From Rhodocollybia butyracea (lineage: Eukaryota; Basidiomycota; Agaricomycetes; Agaricales; Omphalotaceae): a stretch of 64,000 nt of DNA. A program made the position numbers and the translations under genes. Location: the NCBI GenBank assembly GCA_015501585.1, contig JADNRY010000259.1, positions 1-64,000 on the forward strand, given 5' to 3'. Numbering within the stretch: position 1 is the first letter of the stretch; each line of letters begins with the position of its first letter. Shown piece after piece: positions 22,689 to 33,744 of the stretch. The notes under the pieces were generated by a model. That model had not been told where the DNA came from and ran no database searches. It saw only the letters and a program-made list of their open reading frames with translations.

Positions 22689-23148
22689 TTTGTTGTTGGT
22701 GATCAACACTTACAGTAATTAATAGTATCATATTTATTATAGTACTTATCAAGTACTGCCACACATGTTTGAGGTTGTAGACAGCTCACGGCGACTGAGC
22801 GCTTATTTTCGCGCCCAATCGCCGTGGGCTGTCTACAATCCAAAGCCCAACTGTCAGTACATTTTTACTTCATACCATAGTATGAAACTAGTGTAACAAG
22901 TAAAGTACAGGTTTTTAATAGCATTATACACTGTACAATCACTGTATGCAAGTAAGTAATGGTAAATACTTGTGAATATAGCTGTAACTACTTGATTAGT
23001 GTGCAGATCCACAAGTACTTGTGAGACCCGCAAGTACTTGCAGATAATACTTGCGAGTCAGTGACCCGTTTCCCACGAGTCAGCCGCGGGTCACGAGTCA
23101 GGCCTTTTAGGCCACAAGTACTTGGATCCGGACTTGTGGACATCTCTA
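22689..23148. mobile_element. hAT-type MITE, family A, copy A4 (5' truncated)
   Basis: From TTTGTTGTTGGTGATCAA onward it is colinear with A1 from about 8,966 to its right end, finishing GGACTTGTGGACATCTCTA at 23,148. A hairpin lies at 22,774-22,842. The left third is missing; A2 abuts the break. Confidence 0.85.
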
Positions 23149-24167
23149 GTTTATTGTATCTTGGAAACACTTGCCCACTCCCATTCACTGAAGAGACTCT
23201 TGGTCTTGTTGCTGTGCCTCTATACATCCATTTGAAAGAATGGGTTGTGTATGAGGGTGGGCGGGTTGTTCTGTGTGTGGGAGATGACCTCAAGGAAGAT
23301 AGTGACAATGACAATGTTGCTGGAAAAGGGAAGTACTGTCAGGATCAGAGTAGGAGCAGTGGAAGGAGCAGCAGTGGCAGTGGACCAAGCAGGAGTAAGA
23401 GCAGGGCCCGGAGCACTGGAAAGCGGAAAATTCCCACTGACCTATTCGACCAAGGTCTTAAAGATGCATGGTTCCCGCCAAATTCGATGATAACGCCACT
23501 CGGAGAACAGGTGTGGGTTGTTGTTGAGGGTGCAGGGGACAGGGAGTATGGGTATGTCGCTGTTGATGCACTCGAAGAGGGACAAGGGCATGGCTTGACA
23601 GCAGAAGTGAAGAGCAAACAGAGACCTCAGATGTGGTATGATAAGGAGACATGGTTGGGGTGTAGAGCAAGGGAGGAGGTGTTGAAGGGTATGAGGAGGT
23701 GTCAAGGGAGTGTGGGGGACAATGCAGATGTAGACTCGCACCCTGTGTTTGAGCCTGACACCAACCTTGACACAGACCTTGACCTACCAGTGTATGATCC
23801 TTTGTTGTTGATGCTCCCTCCATGCACTGGGATCCACAATGTGATCATCACAGGCACAAAAGATACACACCATGTGGAGGCGTGGGGGGACTGGATGTGG
23901 CAGGGATGGGCTGGTGGGGATTGTGAGGAGCGGTTCAGTGGGTATTTTTTTTCAGCTTCTGTTTTGTCCCTTTGCTGACTTTTTACTTTGATTATCTAGG
24001 TGACCCCGAACACACCACCAGGTGCTCGTTTGAACAGAGGCAAGATCTTTTTCTATGGGACACTTCTGGGATTGACAAATGTTGTTGGGACATGGACAGT
24101 CACGCATGAGGATCCATGGATGCCGGCGTATGAGGGGGCATTTACGTTGGGGAAGAAGGAGGAGTAA
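23149..24167 (+). pseudogene. F-box-type protein, C-terminal part
   Basis: The plus-strand frame from the MITE edge reads LGLVAVPLYIHLKEWVVYEGG, an acidic and Ser/Arg-rich linker, then DAWFPPNSMITPLGEQVWVV. MWYDKETWLGC and a cysteine-containing stretch follow, then CTGIHNVIITGTKDTHHVEAWGDW. A donor GTATTTT (23,942) and acceptor CTAG (23,999) lead to a last exon (24,000-24,167): PPGARLNRGKIFFYGTLLGL, NVVGTWTVTHEDPW, EGAFTLGKKEE, stop. This is the C-terminal domain typical of agaricomycete F-box-like proteins (the DIILTGETD...H..AW...YGRV and FRG.L...NLVG.WR blocks). The N-terminal part is at 17,600-18,948. Coding sequence appears to start inside MITE A4 only by read-through. Confidence 0.6.
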
Positions 24168-24817
24168 GGCCTAACTCTCGACCAAGCTCAAAAATTTCGC
24201 AAATCCACATGAACAAATGACAATATCTCAAAGCGAGCCTAGACTTTCCAACTATCAAAAAAATTGTATTCCGTTTCTTCTTACAGCTCGCGATCCATCA
24301 ACATCCGCCCAAAAAAATTATTTAATTTAATTTTTTTGTCTTTTTCGGTATTAGTTGTCTCATCTCGTCTTCCTTGGATGCTTTACTCTGCTCGTTGTCT
24401 CATCAACTTTCTCATCCACCGCCACTCCTTTTTGGTGGTAAGGCTACCATGGTATCTGATGACAGTCGATCTTTCTTATCCATTCAGGTGTTCTGTCATT
24501 GGGCATTATCCTTTTCTGCTCTTTGTTATTGTTGTCGCATGGCTGTCTGCATATCATATTCCCGAACTTATATCCCTCCCCTGCCCACTTCTTTGTGTGT
24601 TTTATTTTATCTTATCTTTTCATGTTTCTGTTCTTATCTCCTGATGTTGTTGTGCCTGCCACCGGTCTTGTGTCTCTGTTGTTGTGTTATCCTCTCTCAT
24701 TCACAATTATCTTCCGTGTGCATATACATTGTTGTGTGTCTGTTTTCAGTTGTTGTTATGTCTTTGGTATTGTTCTGTTCTCCTATATCTACATGGGTCT
24801 GTTTCTAGTGTAATTAT
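24168..24817. other. T-rich flank with dispersed repeat copy 2
   Basis: Noncoding pyrimidine-rich DNA. From 24,645 it repeats the 19,247-19,421 sequence and ends in TAATTAT, where the 12.5-kb element begins. Confidence 0.7.
24812..24817. other. Target-site duplication AATTAT, left
   Basis: AATTAT here and at 37,302-37,307 flank the 12.5-kb TIR element. The uninterrupted paralogue at 19,247-19,440 has a single AACTAT at this point. Confidence 0.85.
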
Positions 24818-24848
24818 TATGCTGTTCAAATTGCACAAAAATTACCCG

Positions 24849-25020
24849 CCGTAAACCTTGAATGTCCCCCGTAAACTTTTTCTTTTTGACCCGTAAACTT
24901 TCAATCTGGGAAACTTTCATTTTCTGCCCCGTAAACTTTTGTTTTTGCCCTGTAAACTTTCATTTTTTTTTTGCCCCATAAATTTATCCCCGGAAACTTT
25001 CATTTTTGGCTGTAAACTTT
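24849..25020. repeat. CCCCGTAAACTTT subterminal repeats, left
   Basis: About six imperfect copies spaced 20-35 bp apart, inside the left end of the 12.5-kb element and mirrored at the right end. Confidence 0.8.
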
Positions 25021-25197
25021 TAGTGGACCCATAACATTTCAGTCTTTGATATTATCAAGTGGTTGCACTGACTCGAATTTCTACCTTGTAATTGTACTTA
25101 GGGATCTGCATCTGGTCCATATGCTTTTGAGTTATCAAGCCCTGAAAATTCATGGGTTGAGTACTTGATTGTGGTGCTGTTCAATAGTGCTGCTTGC

Positions 25198-25480
25198 TCT
25201 CTGCAGCATTCACTACAATTTTATTATATTCCCAAGGTGCTCCCCTAACTAAATTACAATTGGCTAAGGAAGAGAGGACCCTATATCATATATGTGGAAT
25301 TGCTCTCTGTAGCCCCCACTACAATTTTGTTATATGCCCAGGGTGCTCGCCTAACTAGATTACACCCTTTTGGCTCAACTGGCCAAGGAACAGAGGACCC
25401 TATATCATATATGTGGAACTGCTCTCTTTTGGCTCAATTGGCCAAGGAAGAGAGGACCCTATATCATATATGTAAAACAG
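25198..25480. repeat. Tandem repeat of GGCCAAGGAAGAGAGGACCC-type units
   Basis: About three copies of AGAGGACCCTATATCATATA lie within longer units carrying GCTCTCT, CACTACAATTTTRTTATAT and CTAACTA words. A related sequence lies inverted at 37,410-37,720. Confidence 0.75.
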
Positions 25481-26093
25481 TACATACTGAACAGTCCTGC
25501 TTGCTCCACTCTTGTTCTCATTCTCATGGATACATCTATGATATCCCATGATTGACTAGTGGACTTCCAGTGTAGCACAAAAGCTGGACTACTATTGCAA
25601 ACAAAGATAAGTAATATAAGTATGATAGAAAGGAGTGTATATTAGCAAGACCAAGGTAAGCGGACGCACGACAGAAAGGAGTATACATTAGTGTGATCAA
25701 GGTAAGCATAATGTGTAGATCAATATAACAGTGCAGATTAACAAGAGATTTGGCTTTCTTGCATCTTTATTAGGGCCAGCAACTGAGTTGTGTATGATCA
25801 TATCATAATCTGCTTGTGATAGGCAATAGAGATGACCTTCCAGGTCCCATGAGACAGTGACCACTTGCTGCAGGAGGTATCAGTATTAAATTACAATATG
25901 CATGGAAGCACACACACAACCGCCAGCTATACACAGATACTTTCCATGTGTACAAACATGAATGGGCCTTGGAGTTGTTGACCCAAGAGGGTAGTGTGCA
26001 GGTGCATAATCTTGTTCTTCATTCTGGTGTGTGAAGCCTTCTGGAATAGGCTCAAGTGCATCGAAATATTGGCTGGAGTCTATAGTAAGTGTT
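25481..26093. other. Noncoding part of the 12.5-kb element
   Basis: No open frame of note. From 25,486 to 25,660 the sequence matches the inverse of 37,440-37,610 (shared TTGACTAGTGGACTTCCAG and CAAAGATAAGTAATATAAGT). Confidence 0.5.
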
Positions 26094-26361
26094 TAGGGTT
26101 TGAAAGTTCGGTGCAGTTTGGTTTTTCCCCTGATTGTTAGACAACCGAGAACTGCACCGGTGCAAATTTTCATCATTTTCTTTGCACCGTGCACCGAACC
26201 ACGAGCAACTCCAGCACCGGTGCAGTGGGATAGAACTTACATGGTTTAAACCAGTTCGGTGCAACACCGGTGCAGCACCAGTGTAACCGGTTAGTGACAC
26301 ATGAATCCAACTAACGTACCAGGGGAACAACTACATAACAGGCATACAAAAAATAAATATA

Positions 26362-27949
26362 CTAACAAGTTACAGGAAAGAATTCAAGACCCCGTTTCCA
26401 GCGTGTACATCGATCCATCCACCATTTCTCTTGCTCCTCTTCAGTTGCCTGGGAGAGAAAAGTGTCCTGTGTTTGGAATCCATTCACCACCCAACAAAAG
26501 AGCCCACCAGCTGTGTATTGCGTGATGGAATACCGGCGCTCGTGTGCCTGAACAGGAGTGTTGTAGTGAACAAGCAATGCGGAGGGCAGGAAAATAACAC
26601 ATCCTGGGGGAAACTCAAGGACAAGCTTCAAGTCGGGTAGAACAAGATGACCGCCCGTGCAAGGATTGAAGTCCCCAAGCGAAAAAGCGGGGCACCATCC
26701 ATCGGGTCGGTTGGCACCATCAACGTGGGGGTCAGTCGTAGTTTGCGGGCCCATGTTGACGGTGATTGAGGACCATACTGAATTTGTGAAGTTGCGACGC
26801 AAATGCACTTCATGCGCATGGAGTAGACCTTGATGCTGGGCATAACTTTCGTACATTTTGGGGTTATATGTTCGAAATATTTCTACATGCAATGTATCGT
26901 AAGTATTTGCCGGGAACGAGCAGAGAGCTACAACTGACGATTCATGAAACCAGTTGCGCAGAGCATCGCAGGGTGCTGGAGCAGTCCATCCATGAAGTTA
27001 CATGCAGGTGGAGTGAGCACACGGTTTGCGGGATGCTGGGCCTCACAATCAGTAAGGGCCAGAAAATAGACGGAAGCACGTACCGTCTCACCACCGCCAT
27101 GCGATGGCCCAGAAGCAAGTGCCGCAAAACCATTCCCGCGGGTGTAGTGAAGTTGCTTCGGCGTAAACGAGAGGCTAGCCGCACCCGACGCAATCACGGC
27201 CTCTAGTGGCGCCACAACCTCTGCCTTCCAACGTGCAAGCTCTTGAGGAGATCCAGCAACCAGCACCATCATCCGTTGGTTGCGGTCAACGATGGGCACG
27301 GCACCACCTGCGGCTGGCAGTGCAACATAGCGCCAGCCAGGTTGGGCACAGAGGACCGTTGCATCCCGACCATCCGCCGCCAGCACCTGGCGTTGGCCTC
27401 CAAAGCCGGAAGAGTTAACGGGGAGGTCAGCAGCATCAAAATCAACTCGGATGGCATTTGCGGCGGCCCGTGTGCGATGAGCCGCATAGGGAGCTTTTGC
27501 AGGAATGTCCGAGGATGGGGCAGCCTTGCGTTTCTGTCGACGGCGTGGATGGGAGTTTTGTTGCTTGGCATTGCGGGTAGTACGCCCCGGCCTTGAGGCA
27601 GTGGCATCCAGGGTGGGAGAGGTCGCAGTGGGAGGTGGCATGGTAGGAGAGGAGGCAGATGGGGATGAGACGGCGGGCGGCGGGATTGCGGATGGAGTAA
27701 ACGGGCATGGGTGTACCTGCAGATCCTATGTCACAACATTCAAGATGCACGAGTTTGTGAGGCAACAGAACAACATACCTTATCGACCCTGGGCGTCTCC
27801 AACTCACAATCCGAGAGGTCAGTATCATTCTGGGCATCAAGCTCGGCAAAACGAAGTTGTAGGAGGTCCGACACATCGACGTCACATTGGACGGATTGTT
27901 GGAGGGTGAATGGCGAGAATTCTGCACCGGAACGTGTTTGGTGGGTCAT
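26362..27949 (-). CDS. TET/JBP-family 2-oxoglutarate/Fe(II) dioxygenase
   Basis: Three exons give an uninterrupted 492-aa protein: 27,949-27,779 (57 codons, MTHQTRSGAEF), 27,725-26,939, and 26,882-26,362. Introns are 53 bp (GTATGT...TAG) and 56 bp (GTCAGT...TAG), with phases that agree exactly. The N-terminus is acidic then Pro/Ser-rich and basic. The C-terminal catalytic domain shows VNMGPQTTTDPHVDGANRPD (iron-binding HxD), GWCPAFSLGDFNPCTGGHLV, LPDLKLVLEFPPGCVIFLPS, the distal His in ALLVHYNTPV and the 2-oxoglutarate-type Arg in ERRYSITQYTAGGLFCWV. This family oxidises 5-methylcytosine (TET) or thymine (JBP) in DNA; it is expanded in agaricomycetes and reported there mainly with KDZ transposons. 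Here it lies inside a hAT element, downstream of the hAT transposase. Oxidation of 5mC is inferred, not shown. Confidence 0.92.
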
Positions 27950-28433
27950 GGTCCTTCCAACCAAGATGTGCGGGTAAGGAAGAGGTAGAAAACAGAGGCC
28001 TGGTATCCGCAAAACGGGGTGCACACGGAAAAAGGCCCTCCCAAGGCCACAGGGTTAGGGATATGGTACGTTGTGGTGGATGCAGTGAGCGAAGTGGCTG
28101 TGGGAGTGTGGATCAGAACAGAAGCTGCAGAACTGGTAGAGACGGCAATAAACAATACATGGGTAAGGATATAAAGATATTATCCGGCGGATGGAAGAGG
28201 TGAGTATTTCTGACGCAAATCTTTACCTTTGTGGTTGAAGGTCAGTGAGAAGATTAAATTTTCATGAAGTGATGGTCAACTTCACACAGCTGAACTGAAG
28301 TGGGTTTAGACGCCTTAATTTCGAGTTCGTCATTCTGAACAACATATCGTATCTCAAGCAACCATTTGAATGTATGAGGCTTCAAGTTCATATATTTGTT
28401 GAAGCTACTAATTGTAATATACGGCAATACAAG
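27950..28433. promoter_or_regulatory. Spacer between hAT transposase stop and TET/JBP start
   Basis: 484 bp with no gene. It must hold the 3' end of the transposase transcript and the promoter of the dioxygenase, unless they are co-transcribed. No TATA box or terminator could be assigned with confidence. Confidence 0.35.
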
Positions 28434-29286
28434 CTACCCATAAATATCCGTTGGAAATGCTGCAGTATTAAGGCTACCGAGACCGCATAACTTGTCTAAC
28501 TCCACCTCCATCTCGTCACAGAGAAGGAATCCCTCAAACTCAGAGAGATCTATGTGCTCGACTGCCTGCTGGTTCGTCTTTGCAAAATCGGTAGCTTCCT
28601 GGCGCCAATGCCATTTCATTACCTGTGCCTCCTCAAACCGAATGGGTCCAAGACGTGAACATCGGTCATCGGCTGTCTCTCCGCTCGAGGAAAAGAGCCG
28701 CTCGGAGGGGACTGAGGAAGCCATGACGGGAAGGATGTCCAAAGCAATACGCGCAATGGTGGGATACCGATATGCATGTTCCTGTGGATGTTTCAACTCT
28801 TGTGTACAAATATACATATAACTTGAAAACTTGAACGAACCCCATAATATCGGCAAAGGTCCATGTCGGGGGTGTGCTTGGGTGAATAGCTCTTATTCCA
28901 TGCCCGGAGTTCTGCCTGCCATCCGGAAAAACTGGTCTTTTGTGAAGCTTTCTGTGCATGGACACGGGCGTATGCAATATCGGGTGTTTCACTATCACTG
29001 GCATTCGATGCAGCGGCCGGGCTGGACGGTGCAAACACAGAGGAGGCAATGTTGGGGTTGTCACTGTCTTCACCAATTTCGGAGTCTTCATCCGAGCTCG
29101 CAGCTACAGTAGCTGTAACTTCCGGCGGAAATTCATGGCGTTTGTGCCAGTATTGTGCCATCTAGAAGAGCAACAGTGAGAAAGAATGACATGAAAAGGC
29201 ACAAATGCGCGCACCGTAGCCTCGACCAACTTCTCTGCTTCGTCAATCCAATTTTTCGCATTTTTGTTGCCTGCAGCAATTTCAGC

Positions 29287-29470
29287 GGCTTGGGCCTCGG
29301 CACCCCCCCAATGAAGTTCAATCCAGTGAAGTTTATAATAGGGATGGATAACTGGGGACAATCAAAGATGAGAATGTAGGCTTGGGCCTCGGCACCCCCC
29401 AAATGAAGTTCAATCCAGTGAAGTTTATAATAGGGATGGATAACTGGGGACAATCGAAGATGAGAATGTA
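29287..29470. repeat. 92-bp tandem duplication in the hAT transposase
   Basis: Copies 29,287-29,378 and 29,379-29,470 differ at about two positions. Each contains an intron 3' end (polypyrimidine, TTGTCCCCAG) and the start of the exon encoding HPYYKLHWIELH. 92 is not a multiple of 3, so both copies cannot be read through in one frame, but splicing to the acceptor proximal to the exon body would restore it. Confidence 0.9.
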
Positions 29471-30386
29471 TAGATCGGAAACAAAATATACACACATAAC
29501 GATAGTACATATGCTGGTCTGGTGTCAAACTTTTTGTAGTATTTGCGGAACTTGGCAAGGCCAGCTTTGATGGCAGGATGATAGAGTTTGAATTTTTCAT
29601 CGGCGAGCTTGTTCTCCCATTGAGTGAGCAAGGTCTCAAGGGCGGGAATAGCTTTGTAAATGGAAATATTTTTGCTTGCCGAAAACACTTGTTGAATATG
29701 ATTGGCATCCTAACCAAGCATAAGGTTAATAGCAGATAGTAATAAAGGAGTGGGAAAAAAGTACCTCCAGGATGAGCTTACAGTCCTTCACCCGATCCCA
29801 GTCCTGGCTAGAAAACTTAAACGCGGCCCATGATATCTTCTTTACAATTTTTCCTTGGCTTCAAACAACAGTACATGACCCGAAGAGCTCATCGGCAACA
29901 AGTATAAAACAATTTATGGCCTGTAGCAATGTATTAAATATACCGGACAAAGTCAGAAATGAGTAGCAGTGCGTACCTTTGAAAGTTTTAACCCACGCTC
30001 AACCATCCCATATGCAGAGCCCCACCGAGTATTCCCATGAAGAATCAGTGAGAGGGGCGTATCAAATCCACATTCCCGCTGAATTTTCTGGAACTCCTGA
30101 ATTCTCTGTCCAGAGGCTTGAATTTTTGTTGCCAGAGTACGAAGAGCTGCAATCACATCAAGGGATCCACCCAGGACACGGTTATTGGTGTCCGCGGGAT
30201 CGTATTCCCAAATCGCTTGCGTAGTCTCGAGTGCTGCTTTCTTTGTAATAATCCCCATGGTGTCGCTAACTCCAAGATTCGAAACATGGCCCAAACACCT
30301 ACAGACTCTAAGTGATGGGCAGTGAGAAAGAGTATGCAGAGAACGTACATTAATTGGTTTTTTTTCGGCGTCCCAGAAACCGAGAT

Positions 30387-30639
30387 TATAACGCGCCCTA
30401 TGGGCAAAGTCCTTAGGAACACCGGTGAACACGACAAATAGGATACTATTGTGTGTACGACGGTGTAAAAGACTAACTAGACTCTTAAGTAATCATACGA
30501 TACTTATAGTAACGGATTTATTATATAATTAATAATAAATAGAATGATAAGATAGACCGTTTGGTCTATCGGCGGCGTCTAGGATGACCGTATCGCCAGA
30601 TACGGTCAGTGGTGATTATGGAGAGGCGGAGGCGTTACA
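30387..30639 (-). repeat. 3' LTR of the gag-only element
   Basis: 253 bp, nearly identical to the copy at 33,492-33,744; the differences are near 30,537, 30,554 and 30,598. It contains a small hairpin GATAGACCGTTTGGTCTATC. Confidence 0.93.
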
Positions 30640-30653
30640 CCCTCCCCCACCAG
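30640..30653 (-). promoter_or_regulatory. Polypurine tract
   Basis: On the minus strand GGTGGGGGAGGG directly precedes the 3' LTR (TGTAACGCC), the expected place for plus-strand priming. Confidence 0.75.
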
Positions 30654-30979
30654 ATTAACATCAGGGATGTGAATCGAAAATGGTAATGACATCATCACCA
30701 TCCGAACCATTTTTAATTTGGTTTAACATAGAATGATCCCGTATCAAGTACGGGATTAATTGATGCGGCGCATCAGATTTTCGGACTTGTCCAAATCAAA
30801 CAATAGTGGGGCGTACCACTAGAGCATGATTTGATTCGGAAATGTCCAAATGTTCAACGCGCAGACTCGGAAGTTTCCGAGTATTGCTTAATGAGGATTC
30901 TCAGTGAGAATCCGGGCTGAGGATAAGTAGTTATGCCCAGGTAAGGCATATTACCTGGGCGTCGGAATAAACCAATAAA

Positions 30980-33323
30980 TCATTCGGAAGGTTTATCCTT
31001 TCCGATACTTAAGGAGGTGTCCTCCTTGATTGGCTCAAGAACACTTTTAATGTTCTCGGTGTCCGACTCATCGGGGTGTTCTGATGATTCAAGTTCATTG
31101 TCTCTATTCCTAGAAGAGACATAATATTTAGTGAGGGCCATGTGGTCCTCAATGCGTGTGACGGCTCTGACCATCACTTCTAATTTGGCATACTCCGGAA
31201 CGATCCCCTTGTTCGTGAGTTGCCTGATAATATTGAAGGGTAATCCCTCAATGAACCGTTTCCGCATTGTTGCATCATCCGGTGTTTGGAGCATCCGTGA
31301 TGCCCATCGTGTAAGTGAGGAATAATAATCCCTCACACCCGTATCGGGTGAATACTCAATAAGGTCAAACTGCCGTGCAGCTTGATGAATGGTCGTTGCT
31401 TGGATGCAACGATCAAAGACACCAATGATGGCGCCTTCAAATGCCCACTTAAGGACAGTGCGGTGTATACCAGCGACTTCGTCGTTATACCAGTCAAGGG
31501 CTTTGCCCTGTAGAAACATGCCAAGCACGGCAGTCCGTGTAGCATCGTAATCATCACCGCACATGCGGTTGACTACCATCCATTGGAGAAGTGACATTAG
31601 CCACCGCTCGAAGACATCGACATCCGGAGATCCGTCATAGACCTCCGGAGATGGAACTTTAAGAGCTTTACGGCTCTCAATGGGAGGGATAGGATTCCCT
31701 ACCTTATCTCGAATTTGTTTACGGTACACTTTGTGTACCTTGTGTTTCCATCGGGAACGACGTTCATCGTCACCTGTTGTTTCTCGCATCTTAGATGCAA
31801 GTGAACGCAGTATTTTACGGCGCTCATTAGGAGTAATTTTACCCTTACGGGTAGCAAATTTGTCTAGCCAAGAGGCATCAGACGAAGAGTCAGTATTTGA
31901 CTCGGTATCACTAGAGTCAGATGATTCATCCGACCATGGCCTGCATTTGCGGCCTTTGGATTTAGCACTCTTGTGCTTCCTCCCCCCTTCACGGGATTTT
32001 TTGCTAGGCGCTTTCGCTCCGGCATTATTGCTTGGTCCTGGAAAGGACTCAGCGGGTGGAATGTAAAATTGATCCCAGATTTCTCTGGGAGTAGTCAATT
32101 TATCAACGGGTATTCCGTCGACATTATATCCCACCATTTGGTCGGGAATCCCAGATGGCGCGAATCCGAAATCTCGGAGACTGGTGTTATGTTGGCGTTG
32201 AATCGCTATGCGACTCATCCAATCTTTAGCTACTCCCAACGGAAGTGGCTGTGGTTGCAACTCGGCCAATACTGTTGGTACTGGCATTGAACTTGGCTCT
32301 GGCGCATTGCTGGGCGGCAATTTGGGCAGTCTTACGGTAGTGTGTACTACCGGAGGGGTAACACTTTGTGTCGCCGGGGCGATGGATATGGTAGTAGGAA
32401 CTACCGGAAGGGTACCGTGTTGCGGTCCCATACTGGAATGATTTCCAGTAGTGTTTGGTACAACTACTGGAGGTGTAATAATATTGGGTAACCATTGGCG
32501 CCCTTGCAGTAGGGAAGTACATTGTACTTTCCTGTGGTGGTATCGCTACTACCTGATTGAAGTTACGAGGTAACTTTGGTTCACTTTTGATGTTCACCGC
32601 GCTTTGTGGTGAGCAAGATTTGGTCACCGGTAATGGCCTGGGACCTCGCAGTGTCAGAGACGCTGCCTCCGCATTGGGACTCTGTCTCATGCAGGATGTG
32701 TAGATGGGTGTCGGTATAGTTACTGACACTGGTGCGTATTCCTGTCGGAATACAGGAACATGACGGGGTGACTTGGTCATCCCTTGTGAATACTGTTTGT
32801 CCAACAGTGATTGTTGGACTGACGGTGCCTTGGGCACAGTCTCATGCCATTGGCGTACCGAGTTGTTTGCCTCGGTAGGAACAGATGGTGCTGCATTGTG
32901 CAATACCGGCGGTGTGACGGCAGGCCGTCTCGGTGTGGGTGTAGCAATAGTGATTCTATTGCTGTTTCTTGATGAAGAAGATCTTTCTTCATCAGATCGG
33001 ATGCTAGATGCATCCCATTTCTCAGTTATATTGAGAATACGATTGAGTACTTGCGTACTCTTGTCGAGTGATGCCGCTACATCTTGTAGCGCAGAAGAAA
33101 TCTCACTTAAACCCTCTCGGGTTGGCCGTTTCTTACGAATAGTCATAGACTGTTCATTAGGTGGACTCTTGTCCTGCCTGTAGTGCTGTCTTTCAGATGC
33201 ACATACGGAATGAGTCGCTGATGCGACTGAATAGATTGATTGTGGTGACACGTCACCACGAATGGAAGGTGCGCGATCGTGCACGCTCCGATATGACTTC
33301 TCTGATTGATTTCGAGAGGTCAT
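30980..33323 (-). CDS. Gag of the LTR element, with one frameshift
   Basis: Two overlapping minus-strand frames. The first (33,323-32,226) starts MTSRNQSEKSYRSVHDRAPS and is Ser/Pro-rich. The second (open upstream of 32,431, to 30,980) is Pro-rich and then has a Ser/Asp cluster. It continues with a retrotrans_gag domain: VDVFERWLMSLLQWMVVNRM, GDDYDATRTAVLGMFLQGKA, DWYNDEVAGIHRTVLKWAFE, YYSSLTRWASRMLQTPDDAT and RFIEGLPFNIIRQL. No zinc knuckle is seen near the end. The frame changes between about 32,430 and 32,500, where the Pro-rich composition moves from one frame to the other. This is either a one-base indel or a programmed shift. Capsid formation is the presumed role. Confidence 0.85.
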
Positions 33324-33491
33324 TGAGACAGCAAATGATATAGCGGGACGGAAAAATGGAGCGGGTTTGTGTAGATTGTGTAGTGAGTTGGAATAATGGT
33401 TGTTATACTTGGTAGTATAACTGTTTTTAGCTTGTTAAACTAATAGCTTTGTGTTATTCACACAATAGTAATTTTTTGATGTTCAAAAAAG

Positions 33492-33744
33492 TATAACGCG
33501 CCCTATGGGCAAAGTCCTTAGGAACACCGGTGAACACGACAAATAGGATACTATTGTGTGTACGACGGTGTAAAAGACTAACTAGACTCTTAAGTAATCG
33601 TACGATACTTATAGTATCGGATTTATTATATAATTAATAATAAATAGAATGATAAGATAGACCGTTTGGTCTATCGGCGGCGTCTAGGATGACCGTATCG
33701 CCGGATACGGTCAGTGGTGATTATGGAGAGGCGGAGGCGTTACA
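33492..33744 (-). repeat. 5' LTR of the gag-only element
   Basis: Partner of the LTR at 30,387-30,639. It supplies the promoter in the minus direction. The bases immediately downstream on the minus strand (CTTTTTTGAACATC) do not resemble a usual tRNA primer-binding site. Confidence 0.93.

Larger units (their letters stand above)
30387..33744 (-). mobile_element. Gag-only LTR retroelement (TR-GAG-like), 3.36 kb
   Basis: Direct LTRs of 253 bp each (30,387-30,639 and 33,492-33,744) differ at only three sites. The flanking 5-bp TSD is GAGAT (30,382-30,386 and 33,745-33,749). On the coding (minus) strand each LTR starts TGTAACGCC and ends GCGCGTTATA. A purine tract GGTGGGGGAGGG abuts the 3' LTR. 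The only coding region is gag; no protease, reverse transcriptase, RNase H or integrase is seen. It must rely on a relative for mobility. LTR identity near 99% points to a recent insertion. Confidence 0.93.

Noticed and set aside
23061..23148. Apparent start of the 305-codon frame inside MITE A4
   Set aside because: The MITE's end is coincidentally open; similarity to the F-box-like family begins only after 23,149.
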